A stretch of 35,094 nucleotides of DNA from an uncultured Bacteroidales bacterium (GTDB lineage Bacteria; Bacteroidota; Bacteroidia; Bacteroidales; GWA2-32-17), in contig CALGPK010000058.1 in NCBI GenBank assembly GCA_937960415.1, positions 1 through 35,094 on the forward strand. Reading direction: 5' to 3'. The notes under the pieces are model-generated. The model was not told the origin of the DNA. It made no database searches and saw nothing but the letters and a program-made list of their open reading frames with translations. Shown one piece after another: positions 27,214 to 34,626 of this stretch. How positions within the stretch are numbered: position 1 is the first letter of the stretch; each line of letters begins with the position of its first letter. The position numbers and the translations under genes were made by a program.

Positions 27214-27753
27214 ATGATTAAAATTAAAGAAAACGACATACAAATCTTTATTGTTGACGATGATGAATTGCTAACAAAAATTTTGCAAAATAAGTTTAAA
27301 CAAAACACAAATTACAAAATCACAACATTTACCTCAGGCGACGATTTTTTAGCTTTCTATAAGAATCAAACCAAATCACCTAAACAAGTTCACATTTTAA
27401 TTCTCGATTATCTACTAAAACCTTTAGAACCCATACAAACCAGCAAAAACGGCATACATTACTTACAAGAAATCAAAAAAATAAATCCCGATATTCAAGT
27501 TATTATTATATCTGCTGTTGACAACCCCGATATAGCCATACAAGCTCAAAACTACGGTGCCATTGCATTCATTAAAAAGAACGAAAATGCCTTTCTTCGC
27601 ATCAGCAATCAAATAAACTACATCATTAGCGAATTGCAATTAAAAAAGGCTCGTAAACGAAGCTTACTAACCCGTCGAATATTTTTTTCGTTACTTTTCA
27701 TTTTTGCATTATTTCTTTTGTATATATTCTTTTCTTACTTCTTAAATTCATAA
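27214..27753 (+). CDS. Stand-alone response-regulator receiver with C-terminal membrane anchor
   Basis: A 179-aa protein. Residues about 8-140 are a CheY-like receiver: acidic pocket in IFIVDDDELLTK, phospho-acceptor Asp65 in ILILDYLL, Ser/Thr switch in VIIISAVDN, and Lys in IAFIKKNEN. The beta3-alpha3 loop after Asp65 is longer than usual (KPLEPIQTSKNG). A basic stretch (KKARKRSLLTRR, about 144-155) leads into one strongly hydrophobic helix (about 156-176, FFSLLFIFALFLLYIFFSYF), which is the C-terminus. There is no DNA-binding or enzymatic output domain. The positive-inside rule places the receiver in the cytoplasm, tethered to the inner membrane. It lies 66 bp past the uncharacterised secreted protein. 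Confidence 0.85.
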   Translation: MIKIKENDIQIFIVDDDELLTKILQNKFKQNTNYKITTFTSGDDFLAFYKNQTKSPKQVHILILDYLLKPLEPIQTSKNGIHYLQEIKKINPDIQVIIISAVDNPDIAIQAQNYGAIAFIKKNENAFLRISNQINYIISELQLKKARKRSLLTRRIFFSLLFIFALFLLYIFFSYFLNS

Positions 27754-27784
27754 ACCTAACTGACGTATTGTCATAAATCTTTTA

Positions 27785-27800
27785 TGGCACTTTGTTTGTT
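27785..27800 (+). promoter_or_regulatory. Sigma-54-like -24/-12 motif upstream of htpG
   Basis: TGGCAC-N5-TTGTT (27785-27800) matches the sigma-54 consensus TGGCAC-N5-TTGCW except at one base of the -12 box (T for C). It lies 26 bp before the htpG ATG, giving a plausible leader of about 15 nt. The flanking TGGCA...TGCCA (27785-27813) also forms an imperfect inverted repeat, so an operator is an alternative. No activator site was identified. Confidence 0.4.
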
Positions 27801-27826
27801 TTAACAATGCCAAAAAATTTTGAGCT

Positions 27827-29875
27827 ATGCAAACAGGAACCATTGGTGTTACTACCGAAAACATATTTCCAATTATAAAAAAATTCTTATATTCAGAACA
27901 TGAAATCTTTCTTCGCGAACTTATTTCTAATGCTGTAGATGCTACCAACAAGCTAAAAGCTTTAGCAAGCAGCGGAGAATATAAAGGAAATACCGATCAT
28001 CTTCGTATTTACGTTAAGATTGATAAAAAGAATAAGACCTTAACCATCTCCGACCAGGGCATTGGCATGACTGCCGATGAAGTTAACAAATACATTAATC
28101 AAATTGCTTTTTCGAGTGCCGAAGAATTTTTGGCTAAGTATAAAGATAAAGCCACACTTATCGGACATTTTGGCTTAGGTTTTTATTCGGCATTCATGGT
28201 TGCCAATAAAGTAGAACTTATTACCAAATCGTATCAGGAAGGAGCTTCTGCTGTAAAATGGACTTGCAATGGAAGCCCTGCATATAGCATCGAAGAGAGC
28301 AAACGCGATCATCACGGAACCGATGTTATTTTGTACATCGAAGACAAAGAAAATGAAGAATTTTTAGACGAAAACCGAATTCGCGAACTATTGAAGAAAT
28401 ATTGTCGCTTTTTACCGGTTGAAATCGTATTTGGCAAAAAAAAGAAATGGGAAAAAGATAAACTTATCGATACAGATGAAGACGAAATCATTAATAATAC
28501 TAAACCTTTGTGGACACAGAAGCCAGTCGATCTGAAAGACGAAGACTATAAAAAATTTTATCACGAACTTTATCCCGATATTTTCGATGAACCATTATTT
28601 AATATCCATCTTAATGTAGATTATCCGTTTAACCTAACAGGTATCTTATACTTTCCGAAAATTAAAAGCAATTTCGACATACAAAAAAACAAAATTCAAC
28701 TTTATTGCAATCAAGTTTATGTTACCGATCAGGTCGAAGATATTGTCCCCGATTATTTAATGCTGCTTCATGGAGTTATCGATTCGCCAGATATTCCACT
28801 CAACGTATCGCGAAGTTATTTGCAAGGCGATCCCAATGTAAAAAAAATATCGTCGCACATTACCAAAAAAGTTGCCGACAAGCTTTACGAAATATTTAAA
28901 AACCAACGAGAAGAATTCGAAAAAAAATGGGACGACCTTAAACTGTTTATACAATATGGAATGATTTCGGACGAAAAATTTTACGAACGCGCCGAAAAAT
29001 TTGCCCTCTTTAAAAACGTTGATGGAAAATACTTTACTTTTGAAGAATACGAAAAACTCGTTAAAGACAATCAAACCGAAAAATATGGCACAACGGTTTA
29101 CCTATATGCTACCGATAAAGAAGAACAGTACACCTATATTGAGCAGGCTAAAAACAAAGGCTACGATGTACTTTTCTTCGATGGACAACTCGATATGCAC
29201 TTTATTAACCATCTAGAACAAAAACTTAAAAAGACTGTCTTTAAACGAGTAGATGCCGAAACCATAGATAAACTTATTGAAAAAGAAGAAGCACAAAAAG
29301 TAGCACTATCTGAAGCCGATCAGAACCATTTACGCCATGCTTTTTTTGGAGCACTTACCAATAAAGACTCGTTTATGATTACGTTCGAGGCTCTTTCGAA
29401 AGACGATTTGCCCGTTGTAATTACCCGTAGCGAATATATGCGCCGTATGAAAGACATGTCGCAATTTGCACCCAAAAGCTTTTACGGAAACATGCCCGAT
29501 ATGTACACCATGGTAGTTAATACCAACCATCCGCTTATAGATAAAATACTAACAGACCTGAACAAAAAAGTAACATCTGAACTCGAGACTATTGATCATC
29601 AAATAGAGCCCTTAGAAAAAGAGATAAATAATTTAAAAGAAAAACACAAAAATAAAAAAGATGAAGAAATACCTCAAACCGAAAAAGATCTATTGAAAGA
29701 TAAAGAAAATCAGCTCGATGAACTGAAAAAGCAACGCAAAACAAAACTCGAAGAATACGGCAATCAGAATAAGATGCTTAAACAACTTATCGATATTGCT
29801 TTACTTTCAAACAATTTACTTAAAGGCGAAGCCTTCAACCACTTCATCCGTCGAAGCATTGAACTTATAAAATAA
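27827..29875 (+). CDS. htpG: Molecular chaperone HtpG (Hsp90)
   Basis: A 682-aa bacterial Hsp90. The N-terminal GHKL ATPase domain begins TTENIFPIIKKFLYSEHEIFLRELISNAVDA. Asn35 binds Mg-ATP and is preceded by the catalytic Glu31; further motifs are SDQGIGMT (N/G1 box) and GHFGLGFYSAFMVA (lid/G2). The middle domain includes LFNIHLNVDYPFNLTGILYFP and DSPDIPLNVSRSYLQ. The C-terminal dimerisation domain contains a highly charged coiled-coil insertion (about 575-650), seen in Bacteroidota HtpG and absent from the about 624-aa E. coli protein. It folds and maintains client proteins in the cytoplasm. Its promoter looks unusual (see the sigma-54-like motif), and a bidirectional terminator follows. 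Confidence 0.95.
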   Translation: MQTGTIGVTTENIFPIIKKFLYSEHEIFLRELISNAVDATNKLKALASSGEYKGNTDHLRIYVKIDKKNKTLTISDQGIGMTADEVNKYINQIAFSSAEEFLAKYKDKATLIGHFGLGFYSAFMVANKVELITKSYQEGASAVKWTCNGSPAYSIEESKRDHHGTDVILYIEDKENEEFLDENRIRELLKKYCRFLPVEIVFGKKKKWEKDKLIDTDEDEIINNTKPLWTQKPVDLKDEDYKKFYHELYPDIFDEPLFNIHLNVDYPFNLTGILYFPKIKSNFDIQKNKIQLYCNQVYVTDQVEDIVPDYLMLLHGVIDSPDIPLNVSRSYLQGDPNVKKISSHITKKVADKLYEIFKNQREEFEKKWDDLKLFIQYGMISDEKFYERAEKFALFKNVDGKYFTFEEYEKLVKDNQTEKYGTTVYLYATDKEEQYTYIEQAKNKGYDVLFFDGQLDMHFINHLEQKLKKTVFKRVDAETIDKLIEKEEAQKVALSEADQNHLRHAFFGALTNKDSFMITFEALSKDDLPVVITRSEYMRRMKDMSQFAPKSFYGNMPDMYTMVVNTNHPLIDKILTDLNKKVTSELETIDHQIEPLEKEINNLKEKHKNKKDEEIPQTEKDLLKDKENQLDELKKQRKTKLEEYGNQNKMLKQLIDIALLSNNLLKGEAFNHFIRRSIELIK

Positions 29876-29930
29876 TCTCAAATTATTTAATATCAATTAA
29901 TTGGAGTTTAAATAAGCAAGATTCAAGCAA

Positions 29931-29969
29931 AAAAATAAAAACAGTCATCTAAGATGACTGTTTTTATTT
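29931..29969. terminator. Bidirectional terminator between htpG and the GTPase
   Basis: A perfect inverted repeat, TAAAAACAGTCATC (29936-29949) with GATGACTGTTTTTA (29953-29966) and loop TAA. It is extended by A-run/T-run flanks on both sides, so it can stop transcripts from either direction. It sits between two convergent genes. Confidence 0.9.
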
Positions 29970-29985
29970 ATTGATTGTAAAGTTA

Positions 29986-31347
29986 TTAGCAACAAGAATT
30001 AGTTCTTACCAGGCTCTTTTTTTTTACAAATTCGGCTAAAATTTGTTCGAGGTTGGGTGTACCTATTTCTTGCAATTCGTATCCTACTGTTACGTATGGT
30101 TTGTTGATTCGAATAACCCGGCTCAAATCGATGGGAGTAGCAATTACCAACACATCGAACGGAGTATTATCGATAGTGCGTTCGAGGTCTCGTATTTGAT
30201 CTTGGCCATAACCCATAGCGGGCAATAATGTTCCTATGTTTGGATATGTTTTGAATGTTTCGGCTATTTTTCCCACAGCATAGCTTCTCGGATCGACCAA
30301 TTCAGCGGCTCCATATTTTTGTGCAGCTACGGTTCCGGCACCCATTCGCATGTGTCCGTGTGTTAGAGTTGGACCATCTTCTACAACCAATACTCGTTTG
30401 CCTTTTATTAATTCCGGCTTATCTACCGTAAGAGGAGAAGCAGCATCGACCAATATTGCATTGGGATTGATTCGACGAAGATTTTCGCGTACTGTATTGA
30501 TATTTTCGAGACTTGCACTGTCTATTTTGTTAATTACAATAACGTTGGCAAGACGAGCTACGGTTTCGCCGGGATGAAAACTAACTTCGGCTCCGGGACG
30601 TAAAGGATCGGCAACACCTACCATCAGATCGGGTTTAAAAAAGGGAAAATCGTTGTTGCCGCCATCCCACAAAATTACATCGCAACCATTAGGGTCGTCT
30701 TCGGCAGCACGCAAAATAGCTTCATAATCAACACCAGCGTATATTACATTACCACGTTTAACGTGTGGTTCGTATTCTTCCATTTCTTCGATAGTACAGT
30801 TGTGATATTTCAGATCTTCGATTGATGCAAAACGCTGTACTTTTTGTTTTACCAAATCGCCATAAGGCATGGGATGACGAACAGCAACTACCTTCAATCC
30901 CATTTTCATAAGTATCTCGATAATGCGTCGAGAGGTTTGACTCTTACCACAGCCGGTACGTGTAGCTCCAACTGCAACAACGGGTTTCGATGATTTTAGC
31001 ATCGTATCGTTTGGTCCGAGAAGCATATAACTTGCTCCTGCAGCCATTACCGTAGAACCAATATTCATTACATGCTGATGCGATACATCGCTGTATGCAA
31101 ACACGCAAATGTCAACTTTTAAATCTTTAATTAGTTTAGGCAAATCGGCTTCGTTGTAGATGGGAATACCATCAGGGTAGAGGTCTTCGCCTGCTAATTC
31201 TTTTGGATATTTACGTCCATCGATGTCGGGAATTTGAGTTGCAGTAAAAGCAACTACTTTGTAATTGGCATTTCCGCGGAAAAACACATTAAAATTGTGA
31301 AAATCGCGTCCCGCTGCCCCAATGATAATAACGTTTTTTCTTGTCAT
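29986..31347 (-). CDS. Cyclic 2,3-diphosphoglycerate synthetase-like P-loop NTPase
   Basis: About 453 aa from the ATG at 31347 (MTRKNVIIIGAAGRDFHNFN). An in-frame start 25 codons upstream would add a tail not seen in the family. It has an N-terminal Rossmann-like domain (about 1-120), then a P-loop-like ATRTGCGKSQTSRRI (about 128-142), VKVVAVRHPMPYGDL-type lysine-rich loop, LWDGGNNDFPF, VIVINKIDSAS (NKxD-like) and VVEDGPTLTHGHM. The family was named from cyclic 2,3-DPG synthetase of thermophilic methanogens, and many bacterial homologues lack a proven function. The C-terminus ends in two cysteines. It is monocistronic, separated from htpG by a terminator and divergent from the next gene. The reaction in this organism is not known. 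Confidence 0.85.
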   Translation of the reverse strand: MTRKNVIIIGAAGRDFHNFNVFFRGNANYKVVAFTATQIPDIDGRKYPKELAGEDLYPDGIPIYNEADLPKLIKDLKVDICVFAYSDVSHQHVMNIGSTVMAAGASYMLLGPNDTMLKSSKPVVAVGATRTGCGKSQTSRRIIEILMKMGLKVVAVRHPMPYGDLVKQKVQRFASIEDLKYHNCTIEEMEEYEPHVKRGNVIYAGVDYEAILRAAEDDPNGCDVILWDGGNNDFPFFKPDLMVGVADPLRPGAEVSFHPGETVARLANVIVINKIDSASLENINTVRENLRRINPNAILVDAASPLTVDKPELIKGKRVLVVEDGPTLTHGHMRMGAGTVAAQKYGAAELVDPRSYAVGKIAETFKTYPNIGTLLPAMGYGQDQIRDLERTIDNTPFDVLVIATPIDLSRVIRINKPYVTVGYELQEIGTPNLEQILAEFVKKKSLVRTNSCC

Positions 31348-31559
31348 AAAAATGTTTATTGGTTTTCCGGGTTGCAAAATTAATGATTTGAATTCATCAA
31401 AAAAAATTGATTTTATTAACATTAGTAATTCGTTGATGAATTTAAGAAAATATAATATTTAAAAAACCTATACATCCCTGCCGATTTATACTTTGTTGAT
31501 AAGTTTTTGTTCATGATATTTTTTTTTGACGTAAAACAAGTTTTTACTTACTTTGTTGT

Positions 31560-32210
31560 GTGAAAATAATTTTGTCCACATTTTTCGTTTTGTTTTGTAT
31601 TACACTTTTTTCGCAAAAATGGAGTGCATCACTTCATTTTGGTTATGCCAATAATTTACCTTCGCGTTTGACCATTAAACAAAATGGCTATCCCGACATC
31701 GTTTTAACTGCCCATTATTATAGCGAACCCTTTATATCGCCATACTATTGGCTATGGAGAATTTCGTATCAAAAAAACGATCAACAAAAGTTTGAATTCG
31801 AAGCAATACACCATAAAATTTACCTAAAAAATACAACTTCCGAAGTAGAGGCTTTTGGTATTTCACATGGACTGAATTTGCTAATTTTGAACCATGTACA
31901 TGTTCTTAAACGTCAATTTCATGTCAATTACGGCATTGGTGGAGTACTGGCTCACGCCGAAAATACTATTCGCGGAAAATCGTTACCCGAAAAAGGGCGT
32001 GGCATATTGGGTATGGGATATTATCTATCGGGAATAGCTCTTAACCTAAGTGCCGGGAAATACTTTAATCTGTCAAAACGTTTTTATATCAATACCGAAG
32101 TGCTTTTTAATCCGAGTTACACCATTGTACCTGTTGTCGATGGTAAAGCATTCGTTTGGAACTATGCTTATCAGGTGATTGCTGGAGTTGGTTATTATTT
32201 TATTAAATGA
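31560..32210 (+). CDS. Small outer-membrane beta-barrel-like protein
   Basis: A 216-aa protein from a GTG start giving MKIILSTFFVLFCITLFSQ, a clean signal peptide; no better ATG is upstream. The mature part alternates polar and aromatic residues (WSASLHFGYANN, YWLWRISYQ, FHVNYGIGGVLAHAE, LSAGKYFNLSKRFYINTEVLF) and ends VIAGVGYYFIK. This is the pattern of an eight- to ten-strand outer-membrane barrel of the OmpA/OmpW kind. No named family was recognised. It is the first gene of a three-gene set: its stop overlaps the C1 protease start by 4 bp. The 212-bp gap upstream to the divergent GTPase is A/T-rich with no convincing consensus promoter. Confidence 0.7.
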   Translation: MKIILSTFFVLFCITLFSQKWSASLHFGYANNLPSRLTIKQNGYPDIVLTAHYYSEPFISPYYWLWRISYQKNDQQKFEFEAIHHKIYLKNTTSEVEAFGISHGLNLLILNHVHVLKRQFHVNYGIGGVLAHAENTIRGKSLPEKGRGILGMGYYLSGIALNLSAGKYFNLSKRFYINTEVLFNPSYTIVPVVDGKAFVWNYAYQVIAGVGYYFIK

Positions 32211-33391
32211 AATGGACTTCGTTTATAGCACTTTACCTCATTTGCTTAACCCTTTTTAGTCAATCCGATAGGGCATTGTTTCAATACGATACTGTTAAAA
32301 AAGCTACTATTGCCAGAACGCCCTATAAACTATTTAAATCTATCCCTAACAACTCTTTAAATGTAAGCGATATTTCCAATTATCAAACATATTTTCATCA
32401 ACCTCCTGTTTGTCAGGGGAACACAGGTACTTGCTGGTGTTTTGCTGCTACATCGTTTCTCGAAAGCGAAATTTATCGCATCGGCCAACTATCGGTTAAA
32501 CTTTCGGAAATGTATTTTGTGTACTGGGAATATGTTGAACGAGCCATTGATTTTGTACGTACACGTGGTAAAACGTACGTTGACGAAGGATCAGAAGCAT
32601 CGGCACTATTGCGGCTAATACCCAAATACGGTGTAATACCTGCCACCGTTTATGATGGAAAACCAGCATACAGAAAGTTTCACTCTCACCGACAAATGGT
32701 TGTTGAAATAAAAAATTTTCTCGAATATGTAAAAAAGCATCATATTTGGAACGAAACTTACGTTGCAGAAACAGTAAAATCGTTATTACAAAAAGAAATG
32801 GGCACTCCACCAAAAACATTTGAGTTTAATGGACAAACATTTACCCCACTATCGTTTGCCAACGAATTCCTTCAAATAAACTCATTCAGTTATTTCCGAT
32901 TTATGTCAACTCTTTCGGTATCGTTTTATGAAAAACACGAGTTAATAGAAAACGACAATTGGTGGCACGACGACGAATATTACAACGTACCCGTGGATAC
33001 ATTTTTAAAAATTGTAAAGCAGTCGCTCATAAATGGTTATACTGTGTGCCTGTGCGGCGATATTAGCGAAGCCGGATACGATGCCAGTGAAACAAAAACG
33101 GCACAAATTCCCTTGTTCGATATACCTTTAAGTGATATTGATGACGCAAGTCGCGAAAACCGTTTACAAAATGCTACCACCACCGACGATCATTGTGTGC
33201 ACATAGTAGGTTATACACAATTGAACAACGGAACATACTGGTTTCTAATTAAGGACAGCAACGGACAGACATTTGATGGCAACAATTCCGGTTATCGTTT
33301 TTTTTCTGAATCGTACATCAAATTAAAAATGATGAATATTTTAGTTCACAGCGATGCTGCTCGCTGGTTGCTCGAAAAAATAATCAAATGA
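32207..33391 (+). CDS. Papain-like (C1 family) secreted cysteine protease
   Basis: A 394-aa protein with a signal peptide (about 1-19, YLICLTLFSQS). The active-site block is VCQGNTGTCWCFAATSFLESE: Gln70 (oxyanion) and Cys76 (nucleophile). The His block is DDHCVHIVGY with His329, aligning to the D/T-H-A-V-x-x-V-G-Y pattern. In bleomycin-hydrolase-like enzymes an ENSWG block follows; here it reads IKDSNG, with Asp350 in the usual Asn place. A long insert (about 130-310) separates Cys and His, including an acidic NDNWWHDDEYYN stretch. The organisation resembles C1B (aminopeptidase C) more than classical papain. It sits between an outer-membrane barrel gene and a YciB-NUDIX gene, with 4-bp overlaps on both sides. 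Confidence 0.82.
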   Translation: MKWTSFIALYLICLTLFSQSDRALFQYDTVKKATIARTPYKLFKSIPNNSLNVSDISNYQTYFHQPPVCQGNTGTCWCFAATSFLESEIYRIGQLSVKLSEMYFVYWEYVERAIDFVRTRGKTYVDEGSEASALLRLIPKYGVIPATVYDGKPAYRKFHSHRQMVVEIKNFLEYVKKHHIWNETYVAETVKSLLQKEMGTPPKTFEFNGQTFTPLSFANEFLQINSFSYFRFMSTLSVSFYEKHELIENDNWWHDDEYYNVPVDTFLKIVKQSLINGYTVCLCGDISEAGYDASETKTAQIPLFDIPLSDIDDASRENRLQNATTTDDHCVHIVGYTQLNNGTYWFLIKDSNGQTFDGNNSGYRFFSESYIKLKMMNILVHSDAARWLLEKIIK

Positions 33392-34443
33392 AAACCAACA
33401 ACATCATAAAAAAATTATTGCCCGGATTATTGCCATTGCTTATATTTATTATTGCCGACGAATTTTTTGATACTACTATCAGCATTATTATTGCTATTGC
33501 TGTCGGCATCGTTCAAGCAATATGGATCTTCATTAAAGAACGACGTTTCGATTATTTTGTACTGCTCGATACGGGTTTGATGGTTTTGCTAGGAAGCGTA
33601 TCACTAATATTTCACAACGACACATTTTTTAAAATAAAGCCCGGAATAATTGAAATTATTTTGTGTATTATGTTGTTTTTTATGGCTTTTGCTCCCAACA
33701 CTATGCTAAAAAGCATGATAGGTAAATATAGTATAACTGACGATTTTACAGAACAACATTTATCGAAATTTCGCCACAGCCTAAAAATATTGGCAGTTGT
33801 GTTTTTGTTTCACACCATTCTGGTATTTTATTCTGCTTTTTACATGTCAAAAGAAGCGTGGGCATTTATTAGTGGTGTATTGTTTTACCTTATTTTTGCA
33901 GCATACACTATATTCGAAATTGTAAAAAAAATAATTGTACTCAAAACAACCGAATGGCTACCGATTGTTGACGAAGAAGGGAAAATAACCGGTAAAGTCA
34001 TTCGCAGCGAAGCACACAAAAACAAAATGTACTTACATCCAGTTGTTCACATACATATTGTAAATAAAAAAGGCGAACTTTATTTACAAAAGCGTGCTGC
34101 CAACAAGCTGGTTATGCCGGGTAAATGGGATACTGCTGTTGGTGGGCATATTGCATGGGGAGAAACCATTGAGCAAGCCATTCAACGCGAAACGAAAGAA
34201 GAACTGGGCATCGAATTACATCAAGTAAAATTTCTTGGCAAATATGTCTGGGAATCGGATATTGAACGCGAACTGGTTTATGTTTTTATAAGTCAATGGA
34301 ATGCACCTATTTTTATTAACCCAAAAGAGGTAGAAGAAGGTCGTTTCTGGTCGAAAAAAGAAATTAAACACGGTAAAGGCAAAGGTATTTTTACACCTAA
34401 TTTTGAGTACGAATTCAAACAGATTGAACGATTTGTAGGGTAA
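33388..34443 (+). CDS. YciB-like membrane domain fused to a NUDIX hydrolase
   Basis: A 351-aa two-part protein. Residues about 10-182 are five or so membrane helices resembling the septation protein A family (YciB/IspZ). The match includes LLPLLIFIIADEFFDTT, SLIFHNDTFFKIKPGII and MLKSMIGK, in the same order and spacing as in YciB. Residues about 188-345 are a soluble NUDIX domain of the IPP-isomerase/YfcD-like subgroup. It starts EWLPIVDEEGKITGKVIRSEAH and has Nudix box Gly253 to Ile275 with the catalytic Glu pair (REx2EE at 267-272) intact. The NUDIX part would hydrolyse a nucleoside- or isoprenoid-diphosphate at the membrane surface; the substrate is unknown. It overlaps the C1 protease by 4 bp. 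Confidence 0.85.
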   Translation: MKTNNIIKKLLPGLLPLLIFIIADEFFDTTISIIIAIAVGIVQAIWIFIKERRFDYFVLLDTGLMVLLGSVSLIFHNDTFFKIKPGIIEIILCIMLFFMAFAPNTMLKSMIGKYSITDDFTEQHLSKFRHSLKILAVVFLFHTILVFYSAFYMSKEAWAFISGVLFYLIFAAYTIFEIVKKIIVLKTTEWLPIVDEEGKITGKVIRSEAHKNKMYLHPVVHIHIVNKKGELYLQKRAANKLVMPGKWDTAVGGHIAWGETIEQAIQRETKEELGIELHQVKFLGKYVWESDIERELVYVFISQWNAPIFINPKEVEEGRFWSKKEIKHGKGKGIFTPNFEYEFKQIERFVG

Positions 34444-34471
34444 AGCAGCAAACAATAACTATAATTACCAC

Positions 34472-34491
34472 GCCCCGAATTACTTCGGGGC
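34472..34491. repeat. Small GC-rich palindrome (REP-like)
   Basis: GCCCCGAA (34472-34479) and TTCGGGGC (34484-34491) with loop TTAC. With its flank it reads on the minus strand as a CATTGCGAG-CCCCGAAG-type unit, which I recognise as a dispersed repeat form in genomes of this kind. It starts 28 bp after the NUDIX stop and could also act as a weak 3' hairpin. Confidence 0.6.
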
Positions 34492-34512
34492 TCGCAATGG
34501 CGGGGGGGCAAA

Positions 34513-34546
34513 AAACCTTACAGGTTTTTAAAAACCTGTAAGGTTT
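34513..34546. repeat. Perfect 34-bp palindrome
   Basis: Two 17-bp arms (34513-34529 and 34530-34546; core ACCTTACAGGTTTTT) are exactly complementary with no spacer. It is flanked by a 7-bp direct repeat CGCAATG (34493-34499 and 34552-34558). A run of eight G residues after one C lies just to its left (34502-34508 region). Confidence 0.85.
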
Positions 34547-34571
34547 AATAACGCAATGACGGCAATATAAT

Positions 34572-34619
34572 ATAGCGCACAGATAAGACGGATTTAATCC
34601 GCATTTATCCGTGTGCTAT
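34572..34619. repeat. Imperfect palindrome between NUDIX and TlpA genes
   Basis: ATAGCGCACAGATAAGACGGATT and its partial complement AATCCGCATTTATCCGTGTGCTAT pair with a few mismatches around the TTAA centre. It ends 7 bp before the TlpA-like stop codon and has no T-run on the minus strand, so it is not a clear terminator. Confidence 0.55.
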
Positions 34620-34626
34620 TTAGCTA

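Noticed and set aside
28757-29074. Phe-rich minus-strand frame of 105 codons inside htpG
   Set aside because: It mirrors Lys/Glu-rich htpG codons (AAA/GAA read as TTT/TTC) and has no independent support.
25525-31347. xdhC and the cDPG-synthetase-like gene as parts of a molybdenum/selenium hydroxylase cluster
   Set aside because: The two genes are separated by a receiver gene, htpG and a terminator, lie on opposite strands, and no hydroxylase subunit is present.
31348-31422. N-terminal extension of the cDPG-synthetase-like protein
   Set aside because: The extra 25 residues do not resemble the family, and the internal ATG at 31347 begins exactly at the conserved Rossmann strand.
34472-34619. 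CRISPR array or insertion sequence
   Set aside because: The repeats are palindromes of different sequence, not regularly spaced identical units, and there is no transposase frame.
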